Of a DNA stretch of 64,000 nt, positions 11,782-23,966 are shown piece by piece (the stretch's first letter is position 1; each line of letters begins with the position of its first letter). A model generated the notes under the pieces. The model made no database searches. It saw nothing but the letters and a program-made list of their open reading frames with translations, and was not told the origin of the DNA. The stretch is from NCBI GenBank assembly GCA_964247055.1, contig OZ176058.1, positions 1,612,001 through 1,676,000 of the forward strand. The letters run 5' to 3'. This DNA is from Paragordius varius (taxonomy: Eukaryota > Nematomorpha). Both the position numbers and the translations under genes were made by a program.

Positions 11782-12560
11782 TCAATTAATATTCATTTCA
11801 TCCTGATCTTCATCATCACTACTGGATGTTTCAATTTCAACATCCAGCCATGAGTTATATTTAACGGCCAGCAATTTGTTCAAACAATGTTTATCTAAAC
11901 GATTGTGCGAAATGTATATATTTTTGCATATAAAAGTTTCTTTCGACTGCATTACTCGACGCAGGTATAAAAAAATTTCCATGACGAGTGATTTCTTGAT
12001 AATCGGTAAATGTGCCAATAAACTTCCAGAATTGCTCGACTCTCATATGGTTATATTTTAGCTTTTAAAAAATACCTGTTTTCGCCATATATTTCAGAAA
12101 CTGTGAATATATTTTATCCTATGGACAATCATTATTAAGACATATATATTTTAGAGCATGAAGTGCTTTTATAGTGTCGTCGCTAATCAAATCCTTCTTT
12201 CAACATGGGTACAAACGAGCCAAGAGAACTAAATCCGTTGTCTATTGCTCTTTACGCCTTTCATAACATTGTACTGATTTATTTATCTGATCTCCAAAAA
12301 CAGTACTTAAACAGAGTTACGCATATCTTCCATGTGTGATATATTTGTTATAAGGGAAGTATCAGCCTCCAAATATCTTTTATAATTGGCTCCATTATGT
12401 TATAGATATATTCGGCAGTCATACTATGATAAGATGTATCATTAATAAAAAATGATTGTTGGGATCCTTGACCAATAAAATTAAATTGTTTGATCCCTAC
12501 AACTATTAGTAAAGGAATCGACGATTGAAATATTATTTTTACATATTCCATCAACTTCTA
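11782..12560 (-). pseudogene. hAT transposase relic (DUF659 plus C-terminal dimerisation part)
   Basis: Minus-strand fragments in several frames. An N-proximal piece (12,554-12,348) contains SMTAEYIYNIMEPIIKDI, which fits the end of the DUF659 region of hAT transposases. The C-terminal piece (12,018-11,782) carries HNRLDKHCLNKLLAVKYN followed by an acidic tail SSSDDEDQDEMN, the usual layout of the hAT dimerisation domain. In the D6 copy the preceding conserved block reads VSSNAVERNFS; here it is out of frame. Between the pieces, a diverged frame matches the D6 copy (DDTIKALHALKYICLNNDC). Stops and frameshifts rule out function, and the N-terminal half is absent. Confidence 0.75.
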
Positions 12561-12815
12561 TTTTTATATCTTCATAACATAAATCTAGTAATTCATTGGA
12601 AATATGTTATCTATTTGGAATATTTGGTTTTAAACTATGAATGAAACTCCGTTTGTTTTAACTATGTTAAGAGTTGAAGCTTTAAAAATAAATTTTAGTA
12701 AATGTTTCTGGTTTTAATATTAAACTTAAAAAATCAAATACCTAGCTTGCTTTCCACCATCACCTTCTGTCATATAATTTATTTTATGAACTTTTTTGAA
12801 ATGTTTCTTTTGGTT

Positions 12816-12847
<32 letters not shown>

Positions 12848-14094
12848 CTGTAATTGCGTTTCTTGCATGTAACTTGATTTTTTGATCGAAAAATTTCCAC
12901 AAGGCTTATTTTCTTATGATTTAGGAAAGAAAAAATGTGTTTATATGATATTTAAAAGAAAATAATCCATATATAAATAATATAATTAAAAATTGTAAAA
13001 TTAAAAAATGAAAAAATTAAAAAAAATGGCCTATGTCATTTTTTACGTGGTAACTCATGACCCTAGGTCATTAACTAATGGGCACAACCTTAGCTATATA
13101 TAAAAGGTTTTTAAATATAAATGTTAAATAATATTGTCTTTTTGGTTTTGTTTTATGCGTAAAATTCCATTTTTTTACTGTAAACATTTTTTTGATATAT
13201 TTTACCTAATATTATTAGATTTCATGATTATACTTAATACAGCAATGATATTAAACTTTAATACAATGTAAAATATATAATTAATCTAATTTAATATGAT
13301 GGGTATAATACGACAGTATTAAGATGGCAGATTATATTACGTTGGTTGTGTCTTTTGCGCCGTGATGGGAAAATATAAATATTAAATTAATTAAGTTTAC
13401 CCTAATACAATAGGTATTAACCATAATTGTTATCCACATTTTATTTTGTACTAATAAAGGCATTTGAATTAACAAATATCAATATTTTTTTTAGCTTTCA
13501 AGCGTTAGTCATCATCTATTTTTGTAAATTAAATTTTTGGCTATAAATATATATATATTGTGAATAATTATTTTATTCATCAAAGGAGAGTTATATCTAG
13601 CTTTTCTTAATTATTACACTAGAAAACAAATTTTTCTGCCACTCGAGTTTTTTACATTATATGATATTTATTATTTGAACGGTAAATCTGAAATAAAAAT
13701 TATAATTACACCTAAGAATTTTATAATTTGATTTTTTGATTATTCGCCCTTTTATCAAAATTTTACTAAATGTTACTTTTAAATATCCAACAAATGCCCG
13801 TTAGTAAAATATCATTCGAAAGAGTAAAGTGTTTATATATTAATATATTAATAAAACTAATGGATGAAAATAGCTCAAACTTTGTCTAGATGGCAATGAA
13901 AGCCCAAAAAAGATAATATAACAAGTTTTTTGATTAAAACACTTTATTGCTTTTATGTCTTCAAAACAGCTATTTTTAAGTTTTTTGTTTATTAAAAAAT
14001 TTCTCAGCAAATTAATTTATTTCCTTAGGTGGTTCATAATTTCAAAGACTTAAAACAAAGTTTAAGGTATTTTAATTTTTCAAACGATTATGTA

Positions 14095-15145
14095 CAGTCA
14101 TGAATCTTTTATTTTGGTAAAAATATATTTTTTTTGTTCAATGTGTTTTTTATTTGTTAAAGAAAAGAGCCCAATGGTATAACTATATACCATATCATAT
14201 TCATCAAAATGGTAAAAGAATAGTGGGGAAGGGCGTCGGAAATCTCAGGTAAAAAAATAAATACATTAACAACAAACCCTTAATCTTAATTGTTAAAGGG
14301 GAATGGAAATAAATTTTTCGCTATATTTTTTCAGCAAAATTTTATTACTTTTTTCGAAAAAAAATAAACAAAACAAATAAACCACATAACAATTAATTGT
14401 GATATATAGATAAAATACAATAACTTTAACAATTCGATATAAATTGGGGTATCTACCCAAGACTAATTTTGAGTTAGGATTTTTAAAAAACTACTGAAAG
14501 AAACGGTCCCAATTTAATTTTATGCTTCTATTTTAATAAAAATTATATAAATATGCCAACATATCCAAATAAAATTTTGTTTTGAAAAATAAATTCCATG
14601 TCAAACTACTTCGACGCCATTTTTTTAGATAATTTTTGCAAAATATCGCCTTCTTAAAGCTAATTTTTTATTTAAATTACATTTAATTTGATAGAAATAG
14701 AAAAAGCGGTTTATTTTAAATTATTTATCAATTTTACCATTGCACACGTGTCACGTTGGAATTTTACCTTTCGTATAAAATAAGTATTATCAAGTATTTT
14801 TGAATAAAATTTATATATTTCGGTTTATTAATGTTATATAAGTGCAAAACTTTGCCATGATTTTGCTTTTTCCACACTTTTTAAAGAATTTAATTTTACA
14901 CAGGCCTGGGGTATTTAAATACCACAATTTGAATTGAGGGACTAAAATGAATGTGTTGTATCCAAGTGTTAAGTGAAGGGTTAGTTGTTAGTGGTTTTTA
15001 TTTTTTTACTAAAAATTCCCGACGCCCTTCCCCACTTCTTTTATTTTTTTTGATGTGATATGGTTAATACCGTTGGTCTCTTTTTAACAAATAAAAATAC
15101 ACAATTAAAAAAAGAATTATTGTCAGAATGAAAGATTCATGACTG
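14095..15145. mobile_element. TA-flanked Tc1/mariner-type element (1,051 bp)
   Basis: Starts cagtcatgaatctttta after TA (14,093-14,094) and ends aaagattcatgactg before TA (15,146-15,147). The inner arms repeat 'ggggaagggcgtcgg' and its inverse. D2 retains the uninterrupted site ('attatgtaatattatgg' near 21,350), direct evidence for insertion. It contains a T-family MITE instead of a transposase, so it is non-autonomous. A second copy with a different interior starts at 63,511. Confidence 0.85.
14435..14985 (+). mobile_element. T-family palindromic MITE, copy T2
   Basis: Lies between the arms of the 14,095-15,145 element. Left arm 'aaattggggtatctacc' and right arm 'gaattgagggactaaaatg' are inverted partners. 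The centre has 'aaactacttcgacgccat', shared with T3. Confidence 0.6.
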
Positions 15146-15539
15146 TAATAAATTTCCAGTTATTACTATACATTTTAGTAACAACTCGGTAAAATACTTT
15201 TGATAATAATAATTTTTTATGTAATGAGCAAACCAGAGGCTGTTTTAAATTTTTAAATTTTTTCATTAATGTAACCATAATAATTATATTTAAGATATTA
15301 TGTCAGATTTAAATTATTTTGTCTGTGAATGAAGTTAGAGTTTTTCGCGCTCTTTCGAATGGTAAAAAATCCATGGCTCTATGTTAAAAACATTTAATTT
15401 TGAAAATTTCAACTTTAATGTTAAATCGGGAATATTTATCGATCCCTAATCAAGAAATTCTTAGGTTGTAAATCGTTTTTTTCTTGTACTATTTATGTAC
15501 TTCAATGAAATAAATTTAAAATTTACAAGGCAGTTGAAA

Positions 15540-16250
15540 AAATGTGCCAGTTTTGTAACATGTTACATAATTGTAATTGGAGTGTTGATTTAATACACTT
15601 CGATTCAAATTGGTATATAGACCTCAGTGTTTAAGTTGATATTAAAAAAATACTGAAAGAAACGTTTAAAAATCAATTGTTCTAATACAAATTATAAAAA
15701 CAAGCCAAATAAACTTGGTTTTAAAAGTAAGTACTTCGACGCCATTTTTATTTTACCACACACAAATATTGTGTTTATTTGATTCTAGCGCTGAAGTTTT
15801 GGCTAATATATATTAAATCATATCTAACGTTGATTTAACCGAAAAAGTGGTTCAAATTGCATTATTTATATTTAGAGCTAATGCATAAATGCTGACAAAA
15901 TAGGTTAAATCAAATTTTTGTAAATAAACCTTCATCTAACATTTTTAGAAAAGATAAAGTGGTTTATTTTGCATTATTTTTCAATTTACCAATGCACACG
16001 TCCGGTTGACTAAACTGTTACCTTTGGGTTTTACCATAAAATAATTAGTATCAAGTATTTAATGAATTTTTTTTATATATTCCGATATATCAATGCTTTA
16101 TAAGTGAAAATTTGCCATCGTTTTGATTAATTCCATATTTTAAAACGTATTTAATGAATAGCTTTGAGATATCCACCTACCCCAATTCGAATCGAAGGAC
16201 TGAAATGAATGTGTTGTATTCAAGTTTTTAGATGTGTGAGTGTCCGTAAA
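15540..16250 (+). mobile_element. T-family palindromic MITE, copy T3
   Basis: Best preserved T copy. Left 'aatacacttcgattcaaatt' and right 'aattcgaatcgaaggactg' are inverted repeats. Internal landmarks 'ccagttttgtaac', 'acttcgacgccat' and 'gcattattt' recur in T1, T2 and T4. Confidence 0.65.
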
Positions 16251-16299
16251 TTGACAACACGTTTGCGACGTAATAAATATATTTGATAGTACTCTATGT

Positions 16300-16760
16300 G
16301 TGATATAGATTTCGGGCTTTAGAGTTAATTAAGAAAAATATTTGCACTTTGGTAATTGCTCCATGGATAATTTTGGCACATATTGCTAACTTAAAATCTG
16401 GTAAAAGTTAGGCTAGATGCTTCCATCTAAACCGCAAGTCTTAAATTTTAGATCTCATTTAAAGCGATTATTTTTCAAAAAATTTAAATATTCTGACCTA
16501 ATATTAATTATTATATGCTAAATTTGACAAAAAATATTTTTGAAAAATGCCATTGTTTCAGAATTCAATTATTTAATTATTGAAGCGTATTTTATGGTTT
16601 TTAGTTTAATAGAAAGAGCATAAAAATTTTCGAAACACTATATATCGATTTACGATGATGCTTAACATTTCTAACACCTCTTTTGATTTAATTCACTGTA
16701 GTTAATGTAAAATATTAGAATATTTGTAAAAATCTTACTTAAATTTGAAGACGAAGCAAA
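16300..16760 (+). repeat. Y repeat, copy 1
   Basis: Similar in order to 44,600-44,960: 'attgaagcgta', 'gcataaaaa', 'cgatgat' and 'aaacatt/taacatt' blocks at matching spacing. No protein is visible. Weak, judged by eye. Confidence 0.35.
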
Positions 16761-17203
16761 TTGAGGTATGGATATTTAGCGTCACTGTTAGTTGATATTT
16801 ATTTTACATCGTATTGTGCAGTATATATATATAATATATATTATATATGGATATTAAAAAGTTGTTTTGTTAAAACTATAGGTTGTTTCTTTTGTGCTTC
16901 TAAAGATTGTTTTAAAAGGCCTAAATCATATTTTTTCCGATATTGGTAGGCTTAACCATTCTGGTGCTCTTTTAATAAAGTTATTACATTTTATATTTTT
17001 GTAAAATTAGTTAGTCTCAGTGTTATCTAAATCACCAAAATGTATTGCCAATGATATCAAATATGTGATTATTAGGTATTACGAATATCGCCGTCTAGTT
17101 CAGCTTATATCTATCACATATTTTACATTATCTTTTGCAAGAAAAACTTGTTATTTGTTTAAAATGTATGTAAAAAAATTGTTGAGATAAGATTACAACA
17201 AAG

Positions 17204-17210
17204 TATAAAT
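17204..17210 (+). promoter_or_regulatory. TATA-like box of the Kunitz gene
   Basis: tataaat 54 bp upstream of the ATG at 17,264, a plausible core promoter position. AT-rich context makes chance matches common. Confidence 0.35.
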
Positions 17211-17263
17211 TAGTGTAGGAAATAATGTTTTAACACCTTTGAATTTTTATTATATTTTACAAT

Positions 17264-18685
17264 ATGCGTTTTGTCATACCATTCGCTCTACTTATCGTTA
17301 GCGGTAAGTCATTAAATAAATTTTTTATATATACCATTTACAGTTCAAATTCACCCTTAAACAATTCAAATTCACCCTTGAATTCAACACCCTTGAACAA
17401 TTCAAATTCACCTTCGAACAATTCAAATTCACCCTAAAATACATTATGTGTTAAGATTATATATTACCTATATTTTTTATATTTATTAAAAAAGAAATTT
17501 TGTATGTAATCAAAATAATACTGAAAAAATAATAAACTTTGCCATAAAAATATATTTAATTTTAATGATGAGTTATATTAGACCGAAGTTTCATAATTTA
17601 TTTTTAGGGTGAATTATTCGAGTGATTCAAGGGTGAATTTAAATTGTTCAAGGGTGAATTTAAATTGTTTAAGGGTGAATTTGAACTGTAAATGGTATAT
17701 ATATTTCAAATTATAAAGACAAAACGTTAAAATTTAAACTATATATTTTTTCGACCATATTTTTTAACCAATTGTTTTGGGTTGAAAAATTAACACACTT
17801 AAATGTATATATATAACGATTGTGATCATATGATTATATAGAAAAAAACACGGAAAAAAAGTTTTTTACAAATATATACTGATATTTTAATTACGAGAAT
17901 ATCACAGTTAAAATTGCAAATAAACAATAAAAGGCAAATAAAATTTATTTTAACCTATCCTTTTGGATTACTTATAGGGAAAAAATAGCTAATTGTCAAT
18001 TACCCCATCATATATTTCGAAATCCTAACATTCAGATTATAAGATATCATCATTTTAAAAAGTATAATTGATTCTCAATTTAAAAGTTATCTTATAGTTG
18101 ATAAGTTTTTATTATAATTATTACTCTCTCTATTTATATCATTTACAATTCATCACCGTTAAACAATTCACCCTTGAACAATTCAAATTTACCCCTCGAA
18201 CGATTGAAATTCACCCTCAAATATATATGTTTTTTAAGATTAAATTTACCTATATTTTTATATATATTTAAAAAATAAAATTTTGCTAATACTGAAAAAA
18301 TATGCGACTATTTATTTCATAATAATAATGAGTTATATTGGCTCGAAAACACATAATTTATTTTTAGGGTGAATTTAAATCGTTAGAGGGTGAATTTGAA
18401 TCGTTAGAGGGTGAATTTGAAATTTGAAGGCTATATAATTATATATATTTTTTTATATTTTTAGTTTTCCTCGCTAATGTTAGTTCATTAGATGAGATAT
18501 GTCATTTGCAACCAGAAGCTGGCCCATGTAAAGCAATCATTTGGAAATATTATTTCAATATTAATAAAATCAAATGTCTAAAATTTGATTATGGAGGCTA
18601 TTTAGGCAATGCTAATAATTTTGCCACCCTAAAAGAATGTCGCAAAATTTGTAATTTTACCAATTATGATGAGGTTTATGGATGA
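17264..18685 (+). CDS. Secreted single Kunitz-domain protein
   Basis: Two exons: 17,264-17,303 encodes MRFVIPFALLIVSG, a signal-peptide core, and ends at a strong donor gtaagt in phase 1. Exon 2 starts at 18,465 after 'tatatttttag' and runs to TGA at 18,683-18,685, giving 86 residues. The mature part is one Kunitz/BPTI domain: C1-x8-C2, GPCKA, x15, C3, then FDYGGY, GNANNF and ECRKIC. Five of the six cysteines are in register; the fourth (BPTI C38, normally YGGC) is Tyr, so its partner C2 next to the reactive site is unpaired. The P1 residue is Lys, suggesting trypsin-like protease targets if inhibitory. After the TGA the frame stays open for 21 codons (starting MGQYHKNYVV) to TAA at 18,749, so the stop may be recent or read through. 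The 1,161-bp intron holds two foldback MITEs. Confidence 0.85.
17333..17696. mobile_element. Foldback MITE, ACCATTT type, in Kunitz intron
   Basis: Termini accatttacagttcaaatt and its inverse, flanked by TATAT. Each arm holds three to four tandem copies of a unit like 'caattcaaattcaccctt', inverted in the other arm. Sister copies lie at 18,137-18,425 and 58,209-58,558. Confidence 0.8.
18137..18425. mobile_element. Second ACCATTT-type foldback MITE in the same intron
   Basis: Degenerate copy: left 'tcatttacaattcatcacc', right arm with repeated 'agggtgaatttgaatcgtt'. It has the same inverted tandem subunits as its neighbour at 17,333. Confidence 0.65.
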
Positions 18686-18869
18686 ATGGGCCAATATCAT
18701 AAAAACTATGTTGTTACCACAGAAGAAACTCCAAATGAATATTTTTTGTAAATAATACAGTATATGAGTAAATTAATTAGTAAAAATTTTAAAAACATAA
18801 TACAAATATTTTTTCTTAAAAGACTGTTGTACCTTTTTTAAACTTATTATAATTACAACCATTGATTAA

Positions 18870-19008
18870 ATTCAAAGTATGAAATTATACAGAATCAATT
18901 ATATTGTTCTCATAATTAAATAATAAGGAGGATGGTTTAAATATGGATGATTTTTGAAATAAACGTCTTTATATTTGTTAATTTTGTCTGTATAATTTCA
19001 CAACTGTA
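18870..19008. mobile_element. Family M MITE, short copy
   Basis: 'gtatgaaattatacag' at the left and 'gtctgtataatttcac' at the right are inverted partners. It contains aataaa at 18,956, which might serve the Kunitz transcript as a polyadenylation signal. Confidence 0.5.
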
Positions 19009-19789
19009 TATATTTGTTGGTAGTTTTTTTAAAAAAAATTCAGATATAGATTTAAAGTAATGAGCAGTATTATTGGTAAAGGCAAGAGGGAATATATAAC
19101 TTCTTAAGCCATAATTACTCTTTATTATAAATTTGATCTGGCAATATTAAATGAAAAGCTGACATATATTTTTAAACTCATATTTTAATTATAACTTAAA
19201 TCATTTGTATCCTAAATTTTTTAAAAATATACAATAATCAATGATGTGATTTTAGAGCCTATTCAATCTACATATGTCAAAACTATCAATATTGTTCTTT
19301 ATAATATTTACACTTTCATTATAACGTATTCCTTATAATCTAAAAAATAAATTTGCTCATATAATAATTTTACATTTATATTTAGTAAAAATATAACAAT
19401 AATTTATAATAAATATTTTCCCTAAGTTACAATCGGATTAAAAATCATAAATAAAATGTCTAAAACGAAAAACATACACATTTAGCAAAAATGGAAATTA
19501 TGAGAGTCACTAAATTTATTACTTGTATAAAATATTTTCGGAATAGAGCCTATAATATCATATTTAAAAATAATAAATAGTTATCTATTTTATCTAACAT
19601 TATGACTATAAGGTATTCATTATTATCTGATCAAATATATAATTTTATATAATAATTTTCATTTTATATTTTTAGTGTATGAAGAACTTCTCTAATAGAA
19701 GCTAATAAAAATGTAAAAATAATTTTATAATCTCAGGACAATCGGAATTTAAAAACATAAAATGCATAAATACGAAAATCATACACAAT

Positions 19790-20004
19790 CAGCAAAAATT
19801 GAAATTATACAGACAAAATGTAAACACTAAAATACAAATATTTTTTACAAAAGGCACCCCATACTTTTTAACCTTGATTTTTCCAATATAACACCGTTTC
19901 ATAATTAAAGTTGCGAAAAATACGGAAAATCAAGGTTAATAAAGCATGGCTGCCTTAAAAAAGTATTTGTCTACAGTTTTGTAAGGTAATTATATTTTTT
20001 ACTG
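19790..20004. mobile_element. Family M MITE
   Basis: Left 'cagcaaaaattgaaattat' with 'acagacaaaatg'; right end '...ttttttactg' followed by TA. Internal 'ccatactttttaaccttg' is shared with the other M copies. Confidence 0.6.
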
Positions 20005-23000
20005 TATATTGTCCCTGTACTAAGTAGTTTATTGCAGAGAAAACAATGTAATTTACTTGCTTTAGAAATGTTTAAATGGTACTTATAATGGAAATCTAAT
20101 CCAGCTAAAATATTTAAACAATCAACTTAATTTATGTTTACTAGCAATTCATTTTTTGGTGACGTTTTGTGCCTAAAGTGATGTATTACAATGTCTTACC
20201 CATTTCTAAAAAATTGAGTTAAATTTATAAATATGCCTTAAGTATTTTTTAAATGTATTTAAAAAATATCTATAAAAAATAATAAGAGTTCGTATTTAAA
20301 ACACATTTTTCGACATTAACTTATATTATAGATGTTAGAAAGAATAATGAAAGAATTATATGAAAATATTTGAGAACCATGGCAAAAGCTTAAATTAATT
20401 AATATACAGTAAAGATGAGATTATACTAAAAAAACTTAACAATAAATGACAAATATTTATTTGAAAAGTTTAAACCTTAATTTTTTCCACGCACGCAATT
20501 GAATATAATTTTAAGGATGTTACCAATTTACATCTCTAATCCTCATTTTACGACGTCACCGATGAGTAATATTCAAAAAAATTAAAAAAAATATGGTTGT
20601 TCATTTAATAATTTTAAATTATTCAACTAAATAGAAAAATGATTTAAAGCCAAAAATTGTAATTTCCATACGAAATTCTCTAGGCAGATTATATTGTCTC
20701 TCGATAGCTTTATTTTATTATAATTTAAATAAATAATCGCAAATAAGGATAAATTAAGTAAATTTATTTAATTGTATATTAATGTCCTAAATTTAATAAT
20801 CAAGAATTTTATTATTAGGTATCCTTTAATACATGATATAACCTGCCATCTCTTTATAAAATAGATCCAATTAGTATTACAATAGACAACAAATTTTGCC
20901 ACTTGAGTTTGTTTGCACTTTCTGATATTACTATCAATTTAACAGTAAAACTTAAATAAAATTATAATTTCATCTAAGAATTGAATAATTTTATTTTTTA
21001 TAATTATGCACCCTCTTATAAAAATATACAACAAATGCTCATTTTTAATATATCATAATGAGTAATGAAAACTCTATTAAATGAATAAAATAAATATGTT
21101 TTACATCGATAGTTAATATTGGAGATAGAAAGCGACCAACCAGCGAATCAAGAGCAGTTTTATTGATGAATATATTTTTAACACAAGAATTTTTTTGATT
21201 TAACACCAATTTATTGCCTTTATATCATTCAATACAGCCATGTTTAATTTTTTGTTTTTTTAAAATAACATCCATTCAATATTAAATATTAGAAGGCTTA
21301 CGAAATTTTAAAGACTAGAAATATAGTTTAAAATTGATATTTATAACCATTATGTAATATTATGGTTATAATTATGCATATTAGTAACCTCTAGGTAAAA
21401 TAAATATCATAATATTTTAAATAATATATTAAAAAGCTTTTTCAAAGATTTTTTATTAAATTTTATACTAATGTATATTTTGACATAAACCCCAAATAAC
21501 TGTTACATTAGATTGGTTTAAATGACTAAAAAAACTCATTCTTTAGCGCTATTTTGAATGATATAAAAATACATGGCTCCATATCTTTTAAATTTTGAGT
21601 TTAATGTTAAATCCGAGCGATAAATTTTGATAAACCATAAAAAAAAATTCTTATATACTATTTATATACTTTAATGAAAAATAAAAAAGATGACACTTGA
21701 AGGTCAAAATTTGTTGTCGTGTTTTAATAAATCAATTATAGCGCACTTTCTGTTACAAAAGTCAATGAAAACAGGGACCAATGTTTTTTTAAATAGAAAA
21801 TGGCCGGTTTTAATTTGTTTTGTCGTCCGTTTCTAGTTTGGGTTCATTTCTCCTACACCTTCGAATTTAAGGTTTGAGTTTTGTTGTGTGTATATATATC
21901 GTCCGATCTTTAATTAAGGCTAAAATATTATATGTTTTGTTTTTGCAAAAACTAAGACAGCCAAAAATTTAATCAATGATTCTAAAAATTGTTTTAATTC
22001 GATCCAAGAGGTATATGATAGAGTGACTTAAGAGTAAACAGAGAGGCCGAAAGACATTTCTAATACTAGATAAATGGAGAAAATAAGTAAATAACATCAA
22101 AATGAAATACTATGTTTGTAGATTTGACCGAATATTCAAGCCCAAGAGAGGAATAATCTATCACCTCCTAATCTTTTAGATCAATATGATCTAATTCAAT
22201 CTGACTATACCCGCCAAGCTTTTACAAAGCATGTATGGTATGCCAAAATGAAGCCCTAAATTCCGTAACATTTTCTTTACAATATGATCTAATTCAACCT
22301 GATCATACCCGATAAAAGGCCGAGAGCTCTTACAAAGCATGTATGGTGTGCCAAAATGAAACCCTAAACTCCGTAATATTTTCTTTACGTCTGTCAGCTG
22401 TGCGCAGGCGAATTTTATAAGTTTTACATGTATAGTCGTTTTAATATAATAAAAAAGTAAAACTCTAAACATTGTATCTAATATAGGGATGACCAATAAA
22501 CCGAAGTATAGACTGAATTTTAAAAAAATATTTTTAGCTTTTTTATTTTTTTAATTCCTACAATTATATATTGATATGGCTTTTGCCTGCTATTATACGT
22601 TGCTATATTAAAATATTGATTTAATTTTTTTCATGAAACCTCCATTTTTATCGTTATATCCGTGATGCCTTATCTGTATTATATAAATATGTTTATAGCA
22701 TCCAAGAAGCAGAGATTGAGTTTTAAATGGCCATCTTCTGATGTAGAATAATGAGTTTTAAATTAAACGTTTAAATAAAAACATTATACTATTTTGAACG
22801 TTTTCGTTTTCAATTAAATACGGCAGTAATACTGTAAAATAGGCAGGAAAAAATTTAAAACTTAGTTAAATGTTGTTTATTACCATGCTCTACTGAAATT
22901 AGGTATTATTTAAAAGAGCGCTCATAAGACGGGTGGATATAATAAAAAATTAAAAATATAATAAAAATGTTATAAAGTATGATACAATTAAGTGATCATA

Positions 23001-23966
23001 TCACAATTTGCATTTATTAAAAATCAAATTAATAGCCAAAAATTACATATCCTAAGAAATGTTGTACGCAGACGACCTGTCCATTTTTAACGATAAATAT
23101 GTTAAATTATATATTAATTTATTTGAGATAATTCGAAAATGGGAACTTTTAAAAAATTATATTTAAAAGCCAATAATTCTCAAACGTTCACAGTAAATAT
23201 TTTTAAAATTCTATTTACAAAAATCATTTAATTATAACCCACTATCTATATATTGATAGTGACCCATAATAAATTTTTTTGTCATTTATTTTTTAAATAT
23301 TAGATAATGATATTTCTCAGCAAATCTGTCATTACCGTTACAAAAATTAAAATTAAATATACGAAAATGATAATATTTTTCTTTAAGGGTAAAAACACAT
23401 TTATTTTCTATAAAAAATTTTGTTTTAAACATTTATATTATATTTTTCTTTAACGATCATGAGAGCCGATATAATACAATAATAATGTTAGGAAAATGCC
23501 TGTATTAAACGTCCATATAATTTTGGATTATAAATGAATTTTCCATCTTTATATCATATTTGGTTTCAAAATTTTAAATTATTTTGGATGATATTTATCT
23601 AGTAATATAAATGCCAACCTATTATTATAATGTTGATATGAATATGTTTACGGTAATAAGAAAGTTTTTAGATACCCAGTCCGAGAAAATAAATATAGTG
23701 CAAAAATTAATAAAAAGTATGATGTTCAACACAAATATTTTCTCGGCTGCGTAGATTTTTTGGTTTATTATTTTGTTTGTGCCCAATTTTAGATGACATA
23801 TTTTTTAAACAATTTTAAATTTTTGATTGATATCCAATTTTAATTTTTCTAACATTTGTTAAAGCATTTTTGCGTACCGAAAAGCGTGTTGAACACCCCT
23901 CTTTTAATTCACATACTTATAATTTGGATCCATTAAAAATATATAATTTACCGCATTCATTTAAAT

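Larger units (their letters stand above)
10130..15535 (+). repeat. D-family large repeat, copy D1
   Basis: Collinear with D6 (59,980-63,510) from about 10,130 to 13,560, then with D2 (20,880-21,720) over 13,590-14,094 plus 15,146-15,535. It carries a hAT right end at 10,993 (gttggagacccctg followed by cttagatg), a TA-type MITE, a hAT transposase relic (11,782-12,560) and a 1,051-bp TA-flanked insertion. D2 preserves the empty site of that insertion, so it came after the copies separated. What first made these duplications, a large element or segmental copying, is unresolved. Confidence 0.7.

Noticed and set aside
16761-16949. 62-codon open frame upstream of the Kunitz gene
   Set aside because: No ATG at its start, AT-rich composition, no recognisable motif and no splice sites linking it to the gene.
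23259-23280. Recurrent 'ccatctctatattgata' motif in D copies as a possible regulatory site
   Set aside because: It is simply part of the shared repeat sequence; nothing links it to transcription.
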